The notes beneath the pieces were generated by a model that worked only from the letters and a program-made list of their open reading frames with translations, ran no database searches and was not told the DNA's origin. Source: Dehalococcoidia bacterium (GTDB lineage: Bacteria > Chloroflexota > Dehalococcoidia > E44-bin15). Taken from it: a stretch of 13,067 nt of DNA. This document shows, piece by piece, positions 1 to 7,422 of this stretch. The stretch covers positions 1-13,067 of the forward strand of contig SOIC01000120.1 of NCBI GenBank assembly GCA_004377275.1, read 5' to 3'. Position 1 is the first letter of the stretch. The number at the start of each line of letters is the position of its first letter. A program made the translations under genes and the position numbers.

Positions 1-51
1 GTGCCCTTAGCGAGATAGACACTCGTTTTAGCCCGAGCGCTATTTATATAT

Positions 52-72
52 GAGGCGCTGCTTCGCCTCTTT
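52..72 (+). terminator. weak hairpin, possible terminator
   Basis: GAGGCG (52-57) pairs with CGCCTC (64-69) across a 6-nt loop and is followed by only three T. The geometry is that of a small intrinsic terminator, but the T tract is too short for a firm call. Confidence 0.22.
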
Positions 73-584
73 CACACCTGAACCACGGTCATCAGCATTG
101 GTGGCGTATTCGGCACAGCCCACGAGAGCGCTTACGAAGGCGCGAAAGACCACATTCAGGTAACCATTGCCCACTATAAGACCTGCCAAAAAGTGTTTGA
201 ATCCAGATATCATGTATTTATATTGCCATCACTTGCTCCATACGTCAACGTCTATTATCCACATGTAACTTAAGCTTACTTCCACAATTCTGGGAAAAAG
301 CCAAATCCTTTCTTAAAAGCCCTTGTTAAGCTCTTGCTAGCCCAACCTCCCTTTCTAAACGTTTAACCACTTCATGAACGTACACCGCTTACCTATGCAA
401 TCTACCTCAAAGCTGCATTTAATGCAATAAGCATACTAGTCACTGTGTGACATGCATACATATGCGTATTATCGGTAATTGTGGGCAACCATTGACAACG
501 GTCCCGCTGTCCTCTACGATGTCAAAACCGAAAATAAGCGCACAATTTGCCTAGCCAGAATGAGAATGAAATGCCCAACAGGTT

Positions 585-614
585 TTGCACTCAGCTTTTT
601 TTGTTTCATATCAT
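585..614 (+). promoter_or_regulatory. possible promoter for the flavoprotein pseudogene
   Basis: TTGCAC (585-590) and TATCAT (609-614) are separated by 18 bases. The -10 matches consensus at five of six positions and the -35 at three. A strong SD, AGGAGG at 633-638, follows, eight bases before the ATG at 646. The promoter is a guess; the SD is clear. Confidence 0.3.
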
Positions 615-645
615 TCCGGGACTTTGTTGAAAAGGAGGAGTTTTA

Positions 646-1221
646 ATGAAAGTTGTGGCCTTCAACGGTAGTGCCCGCAAAGACAGCAACACAGCAATTC
701 TTATCAAACACATTTTTAGTGAGCTAGTAAAGGAAGGCATTGAAACCGAAATGATACAGCTCGCCGACAAGCCGCTACGAGGCTGCTAAGGCTGCTATAA
801 GTGCTTCATCAACGCCGACCAGCGATGCAGTCAGGAGGGCGACGACATTAACACGTATATCGAAAAGATGATGCACGCTGACGGTATCATCATGGGTTCC
901 CCCGTCTACTTTACCAGCGTGCCGGCAGAGATGAAAGCGTTGATCGACCGTGCTGGCATGGTCTGCAAGGCGAATGGCGGTCTTCTCCAGCGTAAGGTTG
1001 GTGTTGCCGTAATTGCTGTGCGCCGTGGCGGACAAATACACGCTTTTGACACCATCAACCACTTTTTCTTAATCAACGAGATGATTGTGCCAGGCTCCTC
1101 TTACTGGAATTTTGCTTTTGGACTGGAAAAGGGTGACGTCGATCGGGATGCCGAAGGTATTCAGACGATGCAAGTTCTGGGTCAAAACATGGCATGGCTG
1201 CTCAAAAAACTATGCAGTTGA
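646..1221 (+). pseudogene. iron-sulfur flavoprotein / NADPH-dependent FMN reductase family, interrupted by TAA
   Basis: Read through one stop, this is a 191-codon flavodoxin-fold protein. It starts MKVVAFNGSARKDSNT, the FMN-phosphate loop of the NADPH-dependent FMN reductase family, and continues with GSPVYF and AEMKALIDRAG, both typical of the family. The TAA at 787-789 is codon 48. It falls between Cys47 and Cys50 of the pattern C47-x2-C50-x2-C53-x7-C61, which matches the compact [4Fe-4S] motif of archaeal-type iron-sulfur flavoproteins. Translation would make only 47 residues, or restart at an internal ATG (868) without the FMN loop and cluster. One base change from AAA, CAA or GAA would explain the stop. 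Other genes here end in TAA, so a recoded UAA is unlikely. The reading frame is otherwise intact, which points to a recent loss or a sequencing error. Confidence 0.8.
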
Positions 1222-1682
1222 GGGATGAATCAACGATGATGGCAGTGGAAGAGGCAACAAACAACTAATGCTAACCAGAATGTATTCCAACAAGCTTATG
1301 AAAGCCATCCCATCTCGCTGGCAAACAATCTGAACTACAGCACTCACACTGGCCGAAGCTGCACGCGTTCCACGATCACAACTCCTTGATTACATTTATA
1401 TATAGGGCCACCAGCAGATTACTGGCATTGACAACGGCTAGCAGCGGTGTCGAGTCAGAATGAAGGGTGGCGTTGCACATTCAGAAGTCCTAGCGCCCCG
1501 TTGGCTGTAGAACTGCGGAAGTTTACCTGTCCCCTATTTCCCCCTTTGCTGATCCAACACATATGATGAACTTGATTGTTGGTGTAGAAGCTGCTAAAGT
1601 TTGGCAGACCTCTACGGACCGAGCGGAGCGCGATGTTTTTGCAGTTCGCTAGACTCTGTTTATCCATGTACAGGCAATAACC
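1222..1682. other. gene-free stretch upstream of the hydrolase
   Basis: No coding region is supported on either strand. The - strand reading frame at 1455-1880 overlaps the hydrolase and resembles no family I know. An 11-base string, attgacaacgg, occurs here near 1427 and again near 491; I see no further similarity around it. A candidate promoter for the hydrolase is listed separately. Confidence 0.4.
1572..1600 (+). promoter_or_regulatory. possible promoter for the hydrolase gene
   Basis: TTGATT (1572-1577) and TAAAGT (1595-1600) are exactly 17 bases apart, each matching consensus at four of six positions. A start near 1607 would give a leader of about 75 nt before the ATG at 1683. Confidence 0.28.
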
Positions 1683-2522
1683 ATGGAGCATACAGAAGGT
1701 AGATTCACTGGGCGCAAGGGCCTCAGCCTCTACTACCAGTGCTGGTTGCCAGCCACAGATCCCAAGGCGATCCTGCTGGTGGTCCCCGGCTGGGCTGAGC
1801 ACAGCGGGCGATATACAAACCTGGTCAAATATTTCGTGCCCAAAGGCTATGCCATCTGTGCCCTTGACCATCGAGGGCATGGCAAGTCAGAAGGTCAGCG
1901 GGGCTATGTTGAGCGGTTCTCAGACTATCTAGACGACCTTAAAACATTCTTCGACATAGTGAGAAGTGAACACGTGGATGCCAAGATTTTCCTTGTCGGC
2001 CACAGTATGGGAGCAATCATCGCTGCGGCCTATACAGTTACATTCTCCCATCAACAGGAGCTGGCCGGGATCATAGTCTCTGCGGTAGGTATTAAGCCAG
2101 GCTCTAGCCTGTCGTCGGCACTAATACCGTTGGCTCGGATACTGTCTCTACTGCTGCCGAGACTGGGTATCATGGTCCTCGATGCTTCTGCCATCAGCCA
2201 GGATAAGGCCGTCGTGGACGCCTACGTGAATGACCCACTTGTCTACCGGGGCAAGATCACCTGCCGTTTCGGTGTTGAGATGCTTGTGACACTGCGGAAA
2301 CTGCCGTCCGAAATGCCAGAGATCAACCTGCCCATCCTGATTATGCACGGAACCGCTGACCGCTTGTGTGATCCCGAAGGAAGCCGGATTTTGTATGAAC
2401 GGGCCGACTCGAGGGACAAGACGCTCAAGCTCTATGAGGGTTTCTATCACGAGATTTTCAATGAGCCGGGTCACAAGCAGGTGCTGGCTGACATGGAAGC
2501 GTGGTTAGCCGCTCGAATCTGA
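1683..2522 (+). CDS. alpha/beta hydrolase, monoacylglycerol lipase-like
   Basis: 279 aa, the usual length for the bacterial monoacylglycerol lipase / Hydrolase_4 group. The catalytic triad is visible: Ser108 in the nucleophile elbow GHSMG (106-110), Asp226 in HGTADRLCD, and His256 in YEGFYHEIFNEP. The oxyanion-hole motif near 35-43 (PGWAEHSGRY) corresponds to the HGxGEHSGRY of the family, and LDHRGHGKSEG (61-71) is also typical. There is no signal peptide, so the enzyme is probably cytoplasmic. It would release glycerol and a fatty acid from monoacylglycerol, which fits glycerol kinase as the next gene 138 bases downstream on the same strand. The start has only a weak SD, so an alternative start is possible, but the N-terminus aligns well with the family. 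Lysophospholipase or another esterase activity cannot be excluded. Confidence 0.85.
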   Translation: MEHTEGRFTGRKGLSLYYQCWLPATDPKAILLVVPGWAEHSGRYTNLVKYFVPKGYAICALDHRGHGKSEGQRGYVERFSDYLDDLKTFFDIVRSEHVDAKIFLVGHSMGAIIAAAYTVTFSHQQELAGIIVSAVGIKPGSSLSSALIPLARILSLLLPRLGIMVLDASAISQDKAVVDAYVNDPLVYRGKITCRFGVEMLVTLRKLPSEMPEINLPILIMHGTADRLCDPEGSRILYERADSRDKTLKLYEGFYHEIFNEPGHKQVLADMEAWLAARI

Positions 2523-2660
2523 TGGGACCGAAAGCTCCGAATCATCAGCAACCGGATATCTCAATCCCCCGCCCGGTTTGCTGCCATGCTCGGCTCAGTT
2601 AGCGGCTACCGAAGGGGCGGAAGGACTCATTAAGAAGGTCCTGAGGAAACCACTAATAAA

Positions 2661-4136
2661 ATGAAGCAGTATATTCTTTCGATAGACCAAGGTACCACAG
2701 GCACCACTGCCCTTTTAGTTGATCAGAATGGCCAGGTGCAGGGGCGTGGTTACGCACAGATTGACCAGTACTATCCACAGCCAGGTTGGGTTGAGCAAGA
2801 ACCCGCAGACATATGGCAGAAAACCTTACAGGCGATGGAACAGGCAAAGCTCAGTGCGAGCGCTAGCGATGCACACATTGCAGGCATTGGCATCGCCAAC
2901 CAGCGCGAGACTACATTACTAATCAATAGAGAAACAGGCGAAGCGATAGGGAGTGCCATCGTATGGCAGTGCCGCCGGACAGCGCCCAGGTGTGACGAAC
3001 TCAGAAGCCGTGGTCTGGCGGAAGTGATCCGTGCTAAGACAGGCTTGGTGCTAGACGCATACTTCTCGGGAACGAAGCTAGAGTGGATGTTGAGTAACAT
3101 TGAGGGCGTTCGTCAACTCGCTGAACAGGGGAGAGCACTATTTGCGAATGTTGACACTTGGCTCATCTGGAAACTCACCGGCCAGGCAGTCCATGCCACC
3201 GATGTTTCTAATGCATCGCGCACCATGTTCTTCAACCTCGGTACATTAGATTGGGATGATGACCTGCTCCAACTATTCGGGATTCCTCGATCTATGCTCC
3301 CTGAGGTTAAACCTTCCAGTGGTGTTTTAGGCTATACCCCCGGTGGCATTCCAGTTGCTGGTGTAGCTGGTGATCAGCAAGCGGCCCTTTTCGGCCAAGC
3401 TTGTTTTGAACCTGGTATGGTCAAAGTAACCCTCGGCACTGGTGCGTTCGTGCTAATGAACATTGGAAAGGAGCCGGTACATTCGAAACACGGCTTGATA
3501 ACCACTGTAGCCTGGGGCATCGATGGCACTGTGGAGTATGCGCTAGAAGGTAGCATTTTTATTGCGGGAGCCGTTATCCAATGGCTGCGCGATGAAATGG
3601 GGATAATCGCTGATGCGGCGGAATCAGAGCAGCTAGCAAATGAAGCAGAGGACACAGGTGGAGTCTACTTCGTGCCTGCCTTCGTAGGGCTAGGGGCACC
3701 GCACTGGGACATGTACGCGAGGGGTACCATCATAGGCTTGACCCAAGGCACTCGCAAGTGTCACCTGGTGAGAGCGGCTTTGGAGTCCATCGCCTACCAG
3801 GTATGTGACGTAGTAAGAGCTATGGAAGCCGATTCAAGGCTGAGGCCAACCGAGCTACGTGTGGACGGGGGAGCCGCCGCCAACAATTTCTTGGCACAGT
3901 TCCAGGCCGATATGCTTGGCGTGAAGCTATCGAGGCCTCGATCGGTGGAGACTACAGCACTGGGAGCAGCGTATCTGGCTGGGCTGGCAGTGGGGTTTTG
4001 GAAAGACCGTGCTGAGGTGGCGTTGCTTCGGGAGGTGGGTCAGTTCTTCATACCTGCTGCGGAGCGGGAAAGACGGGAAGCTCTTTACCGGGGTTGGCAC
4101 AGGGCTCTGAGGCGCTCTAAACGATGGCTGAGATAA
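2661..4136 (+). CDS. glpK: glycerol kinase
   Basis: 491 aa against about 500 for the family. It phosphorylates glycerol to sn-glycerol 3-phosphate with ATP. The N-terminal FGGY motif SIDQGTTGTTALL (7-19) is the ATP phosphate loop. Glycerol-contacting residues seen in E. coli GlpK are present: Arg82-Glu83 in IANQRETT, Trp102 in VWQCRRT, Tyr134 in LDAYFSGTKL, and the catalytic base Asp238 in VAGDQQAALFGQ. The second phosphate motif is LGTGAFVLMN, GLGAPHWD follows in domain II, and the adenosine motif is DGGAAANNFLAQFQAD. The ATG is preceded by GAGGAAA at 2643-2649. The next gene, only 27 bases away, is a remnant of the dehydrogenase that would use the product. The C-terminus is Arg-rich (RALRRSKRWLR), which is unusual but harmless-looking. 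Confidence 0.95.
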   Translation: MKQYILSIDQGTTGTTALLVDQNGQVQGRGYAQIDQYYPQPGWVEQEPADIWQKTLQAMEQAKLSASASDAHIAGIGIANQRETTLLINRETGEAIGSAIVWQCRRTAPRCDELRSRGLAEVIRAKTGLVLDAYFSGTKLEWMLSNIEGVRQLAEQGRALFANVDTWLIWKLTGQAVHATDVSNASRTMFFNLGTLDWDDDLLQLFGIPRSMLPEVKPSSGVLGYTPGGIPVAGVAGDQQAALFGQACFEPGMVKVTLGTGAFVLMNIGKEPVHSKHGLITTVAWGIDGTVEYALEGSIFIAGAVIQWLRDEMGIIADAAESEQLANEAEDTGGVYFVPAFVGLGAPHWDMYARGTIIGLTQGTRKCHLVRAALESIAYQVCDVVRAMEADSRLRPTELRVDGGAAANNFLAQFQADMLGVKLSRPRSVETTALGAAYLAGLAVGFWKDRAEVALLREVGQFFIPAAERERREALYRGWHRALRRSKRWLR

Positions 4137-4163
4137 CGTCAAGCACTATTAAGAGGGACTTCG

Positions 4164-4442
4164 ATGCCGTTTGCATCGGAGACCTTCGACCTCATCGTGG
4201 TAAGAGGGGGTATCATCGTCGCAGGTATTGCCCGAGATGCTGCCCTCTGCGGCTTCCGCACGTTGCTTATAGAGAAAGATGACTTCGTCTTAGGCACGAC
4301 CGCCTGCTCTTCCCGGTTCATTCACCGGGGCTTGTGCTACCTGCGGCAGCTTGAGTTCAGTCTGGTCTTTCAAAGGCCCGATCGATATGAAGGATCGGAG
4401 GCGTTAAGTGCTGTGGGGGTATCAGGTAACCGACAAGTTTGA
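4164..4442 (+). pseudogene. truncated FAD-dependent glycerol-3-phosphate dehydrogenase (GlpD/GlpA family)
   Basis: Only 92 codons remain of a family that is normally about 500 aa or longer. Residues 8-71 align with the N-terminus of GlpD/GlpA: FDLIVVRGGIIVAGIARDAA, LLIEKDDFVLGTTACSSRFIHRGLCYLRQLEFSL. The family dinucleotide motif is GGGxxGxGxARDAA; here its first glycine is Arg and another is Val, so FAD binding would be lost even in this piece. After about residue 72 similarity stops and the frame closes at a TGA. The FAD domain remainder and the substrate domain are absent. An SD-like AGAGGG lies at 4152-4157. An erythritol-phosphate-dehydrogenase-like (EryB) origin is possible, because that enzyme belongs to the same family. 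Confidence 0.82.
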
Positions 4443-4537
4443 TGACATGGGTGAAGAGTAAAGTTGCATTTAGCAATGAGTGGTGCTATTGTGCGGAAAG
4501 CTCCATTTGTAGCATAATGTGGCAGGAGCGGAGGCGA

Positions 4538-6097
4538 ATGGCTAAGTATATAATCGCCCATGATGTGGGGACGAGCGTGAACAAGGCAGTTCTAGTAGAC
4601 ATGGAAGGACAGGTGCATGGCAAATGCTCCGAGCCTTACCGGGTCTACTATCCGAAAGCTGATTGGGCTGAGCAGGAGCCCGAGGATTGGTGGAAAGCGG
4701 TAACGCGAACCACTAAGCGTCTTCTGGAAGAGGCGGGTGTGTCCCCAAGTGATGTGTTGTGCGTTACATATAGCACGCAGATGCTCGGCATTGTGCCGAT
4801 GGATTCAGAAGGGATGCTGCTCAGGCGCGCAATAATCTGGCTTGACAACAGGGCATGTAGGCAGGCACAGAGGGTGATGAGAAAGTTCATTAACGCTCGT
4901 GTCTTTGCATTGTTTGCAGGCGCCACTTTGTGTGGAAAGGATGGCATACCTAAATTGCTCTGGCTCAAAGCGGAAGAGCCCGATACATACCACAAGATGA
5001 GTTGTTTCCTTGATGTCAATGGCTACCTTGTTTATCGGAGCACCGGCAACATGGTTATGGAGTGGACAGGCGCGTCTGTCTTTGGAATTAACCTCAAGAA
5101 GAAGACGTGGCTCAATGGCATCTTCCGTTATGTTGGGCTTGACCCGGAGAAGTTCCCCCCCCTGGTGCGGTCCATTGATCAGGTTGGAGTTCTGTCGAGA
5201 GAGGCAGCCAGTGAGTTTGGGCTGCTGGAAGGGACGCCGGTCATGGCTGGCGCAGGAGATGCTCCCTGTGCTGCTGTTGGATCCGGCGCGGTTGGTGAAA
5301 GTGAAGGGCACGTCTATCTTGGCACATCTGGATGGGTAGCAGTGGTCACAGAACGTACACCGCGGGGCAAATGCGGAGCAGCGACGATACATTCTGCAGA
5401 CCCAAACAAGGCGTTCTTGTTTGCTGAAACTGAAACTGCCGGGGCTTGTCTTCAATGGATAGGTGATGAGCTGTACACGTCAGAGAAAATGGATGCCAAG
5501 ATTCCTGACATATATGCCTTTATGGACGAGAAAGTTGCCGAGATCCCCCCCGGTTCTGACTATTTGATCTTCACGCCATGGATGTATGGGGAGAGAGCTC
5601 CCATAGGGGATTGTAACGTTCGCTCTAGCTTTCTAAATCTGAGTGCTGACCATACCCGCGAGCATTTACTCCGTGCTGTCTACGAGGGCGTGGCCTATAA
5701 CATTAGATGGATCGTGGAAATAGTAGAGAAACAATTCAAGTTTCCCCTTCCAAGGCTACGGGTCATAGGTGGAGGGGCGAGGAGCGAACCCTGGATGCAG
5801 ATTCTAGCAGATGTGACCCAAAAGAAGGTTGAGGCTGTCCGTGACCCTCAGGAAGCAGGAGCGGTGGGGGCAGCGCTAATAGCAGCAGTAGGTCTCGGTA
5901 TATATCCCAGTTTCGAGGCTCTGAAGAACGTGGTGAGGGTAGAGAGGGTCTTTGAGCCACAAGAGGAAAACCGCCGGATCTACGATTCACTTTTCCATTC
6001 ATACCAGGAAGCATACGGAAGCCTGCGACGTTTCTACAGACGACTAAACGAGAAGAGGTTGGACGAAGCACGCTTGTTCAAGGAGGTGTCTAAGTGA
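4538..6097 (+). CDS. FGGY-family carbohydrate kinase (xylulokinase-like), substrate unknown
   Basis: 519 aa from the ATG at 4538. The frame is open from 4439, but the earlier 33 codons look unlike the family, the homology begins at MAKYIIAHDVGTS, and AGGAG (4524-4528) plus GGAGG (4530-4534) precede 4538. ATP motifs are HDVGTSVNKAVL (8-19), YLGTSGWVAV (260-269) and the adenosine motif RVIGGGARSEPWMQILAD. The catalytic base is Asp241 in GAGDAPCAAVGSGAV. The substrate-side motif QMHG of xylulokinases reads Q81-M82-L83-G84 here, so the sugar-contacting His is Leu and D-xylulose is unlikely to be the substrate. The protein is soluble. It overlaps the RuBisCO-like gene by four bases, so the two are probably co-translated and work in one pathway. 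Other candidates are erythritol, ribulose or a sugar-acid kinase. Confidence 0.88.
   Translation: MAKYIIAHDVGTSVNKAVLVDMEGQVHGKCSEPYRVYYPKADWAEQEPEDWWKAVTRTTKRLLEEAGVSPSDVLCVTYSTQMLGIVPMDSEGMLLRRAIIWLDNRACRQAQRVMRKFINARVFALFAGATLCGKDGIPKLLWLKAEEPDTYHKMSCFLDVNGYLVYRSTGNMVMEWTGASVFGINLKKKTWLNGIFRYVGLDPEKFPPLVRSIDQVGVLSREAASEFGLLEGTPVMAGAGDAPCAAVGSGAVGESEGHVYLGTSGWVAVVTERTPRGKCGAATIHSADPNKAFLFAETETAGACLQWIGDELYTSEKMDAKIPDIYAFMDEKVAEIPPGSDYLIFTPWMYGERAPIGDCNVRSSFLNLSADHTREHLLRAVYEGVAYNIRWIVEIVEKQFKFPLPRLRVIGGGARSEPWMQILADVTQKKVEAVRDPQEAGAVGAALIAAVGLGIYPSFEALKNVVRVERVFEPQEENRRIYDSLFHSYQEAYGSLRRFYRRLNEKRLDEARLFKEVSK
6080..6097 (+). promoter_or_regulatory. strong SD and stop/start overlap coupling the kinase and RuBisCO-like genes
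   Basis: AAGGAGGTGT at 6080-6089 is an almost complete match to the anti-SD of 16S rRNA. It sits inside the last codons of the kinase. The GTG start (6094-6096) overlaps the kinase TGA (6095-6097), giving a four-base GTGA overlap typical of translational coupling. This SD position fixes the GTG as the start. Confidence 0.85.
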
Positions 6098-7404
6098 ATA
6101 CGGAGGAAATCCTGGGGCTCCCTTTGGCATTGCCTGATGGAGTGGATTACGATGAATACCTTATCGCTACCTATCTGGCTTCTTTCCCGGCAGAAGTCCC
6201 TATCCCGTTGCTATCTATGGCTCTTGCTGTCGAGCAGAGCACAGGCACCTGGGTAGCCGTTCCAGGCGAGACCCCGGAAGTGCGCCGACGTCACATTGCT
6301 AAGGTGCTGGGCGTGTATGAGTTGCCGGATTACGAGTTTAGCGTGCCTCCATCTGTGGAAACCAGGAACTGGGTTATCCAAGTAGCCTATCCCGAGGTTA
6401 ACATAGGCGCACAGATACCAATGCTTTTGACATCTGTGGTGGGGAACATTTCAATGGGTGGGAATATCAAGCTGCTGGACATCCGATTCCCCGAGAAATA
6501 TGTCGCAGGTTTCAAGGGACCGAAATTTGGCATCGCAGGCGTTAGAGAAATCCTGGGAATCCCGAAACGACCCTTGCTCAACAACATGATAAAGCCATGC
6601 ACAGGTTATCCCCTGGAGGTTGGAGCAGACCTGTTCAGACAAGCCGCTATGGGGGGGTGCGACATCATCAAGGATGATGAATTGATAGCCGATGCTTCAT
6701 TCAATTCTGTAGAGGGTCGAGTCAAACGATACATGGAGATCGAGAAACAGGTATACGAGGAAACAGGTGAACACACGCTGTACACTGTGAACATAACGGA
6801 CAAATTGCCAAAGGTTTTCGACAATGCCAAGCGAGCGGTGGATTTGGGATGCAATGCGCTGATGATTAATTACCTGGCTGTTGGATTGCCCGTTATGCAG
6901 GCTCTGGCAGAGGATCCCAACATAAACGTGCCTATTCTTGCCCATATGGACATTGCCGGCGCTATGTATATGTCACCTTTACATGGCATGAGTTCTCACA
7001 TTGTGCTGGGGAAGTTACCGCGCCTTGCCGGGGCTGATGTGGTTGTCATACCTGCACCCTACGGGAAGGCTCCAGTAATTCCAGACAAATTCAAGAATGT
7101 TGCCAAGAATCTGACGTTCCCACTGTACCAACTAAAACCGACCTTCCCCATGCCATCCGGTGGAATCACACCATCTATGGTTCCGAAAGTAGTAGGGGAC
7201 CTTGGAACCGACATCGTGATAGGTTCAGGGGGCGGGATTCATGCCCATCCACAAGGTCCAATTGCCGGGGGGAAAGCATTCCGACAGGCTATTGAAGCGA
7301 CATTGCAGGGAATTCCCTTAGAAGAGTATGCGAAGGAGTACCCGGAGTTGGAGATTGTATTGAAGCAGTGGGCTGACCCGTTTGGCAAAGGCATTACGTT
7401 TTAG
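6094..7404 (+). CDS. RuBisCO large-subunit-like protein (form IV, RLP)
   Basis: 436 aa with the full RuBisCO fold signature: an N-terminal domain with E47 and GTW (51-53), GN (117-118), then the barrel with MIKP (165-168), KDDE (193-196), PSGGI (354-358) and GSGGGIHAHPQGP (377-389). Against spinach RbcL the metal-site residues are kept (K201, D203, E204 = K193, D195, E196), as are K175 (K167), H294 (H284) and loop-6 K334 (K325). Residues needed for carboxylation are replaced: T173 to M165, K177 to C169, R295 to M285, H298 to A288, H327 to V318. It is therefore not a CO2-fixing enzyme. Known RLPs enolise, isomerise or decarboxylate sugar phosphates, for example DK-MTP-1-P enolase and 3-oxo-isoapionate-4-phosphate decarboxylase. 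Its likely substrate is the product of the overlapping kinase gene or a derivative of it. There is no small subunit and no phosphoribulokinase nearby. Confidence 0.92.
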   Translation: MNTEEILGLPLALPDGVDYDEYLIATYLASFPAEVPIPLLSMALAVEQSTGTWVAVPGETPEVRRRHIAKVLGVYELPDYEFSVPPSVETRNWVIQVAYPEVNIGAQIPMLLTSVVGNISMGGNIKLLDIRFPEKYVAGFKGPKFGIAGVREILGIPKRPLLNNMIKPCTGYPLEVGADLFRQAAMGGCDIIKDDELIADASFNSVEGRVKRYMEIEKQVYEETGEHTLYTVNITDKLPKVFDNAKRAVDLGCNALMINYLAVGLPVMQALAEDPNINVPILAHMDIAGAMYMSPLHGMSSHIVLGKLPRLAGADVVVIPAPYGKAPVIPDKFKNVAKNLTFPLYQLKPTFPMPSGGITPSMVPKVVGDLGTDIVIGSGGGIHAHPQGPIAGGKAFRQAIEATLQGIPLEEYAKEYPELEIVLKQWADPFGKGITF

Positions 7405-7422
7405 GCGGGAAATGAGAGCGTA

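Larger units (their letters stand above)
1..645. other. gene-free, probably decayed stretch
   Basis: I see no convincing gene here. One stop-free stretch on the + strand (about 82-273) reads like protein (for example VISIGGVFGTAHESAYEGA) but has no start codon and I do not recognise it, so it may be the tail of a lost gene. A small palindrome GCATA-CA-TATGC lies near 453-464. The segment just before 646 holds the SD site and a possible promoter for the next gene. Confidence 0.4.

Noticed and set aside
82..273. Stop-free stretch reading TTVISIGGVFGTAHESAYEG as a gene
   Set aside because: No start codon, preceded at once by TGA, and no family recognised. At most it is a gene remnant.
479..646. 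Short frame beginning LWATIDNGPAVLYDVKTENK as an FGGY kinase remnant
   Set aside because: IDNG plus LYDVKT is suggestive of an FGGY N-terminus, but the match is short, the start would be TTG, and the rest is not protein-like for that family.
787..789. Selenocysteine, pyrrolysine or reassigned stop codon in the flavoprotein
   Set aside because: The codon is TAA, not TGA or TAG, and TAA ends other genes here, including glpK.
4439..4537. 33-codon N-terminal extension of the FGGY kinase
   Set aside because: The extension is unlike the family, the ATP motif begins at the expected position from 4538, and two SD-like sites precede 4538.
6094..7404. Carbon-fixing RuBisCO
   Set aside because: Equivalents of K177, R295 and H327 are missing, and there is no small subunit or phosphoribulokinase.
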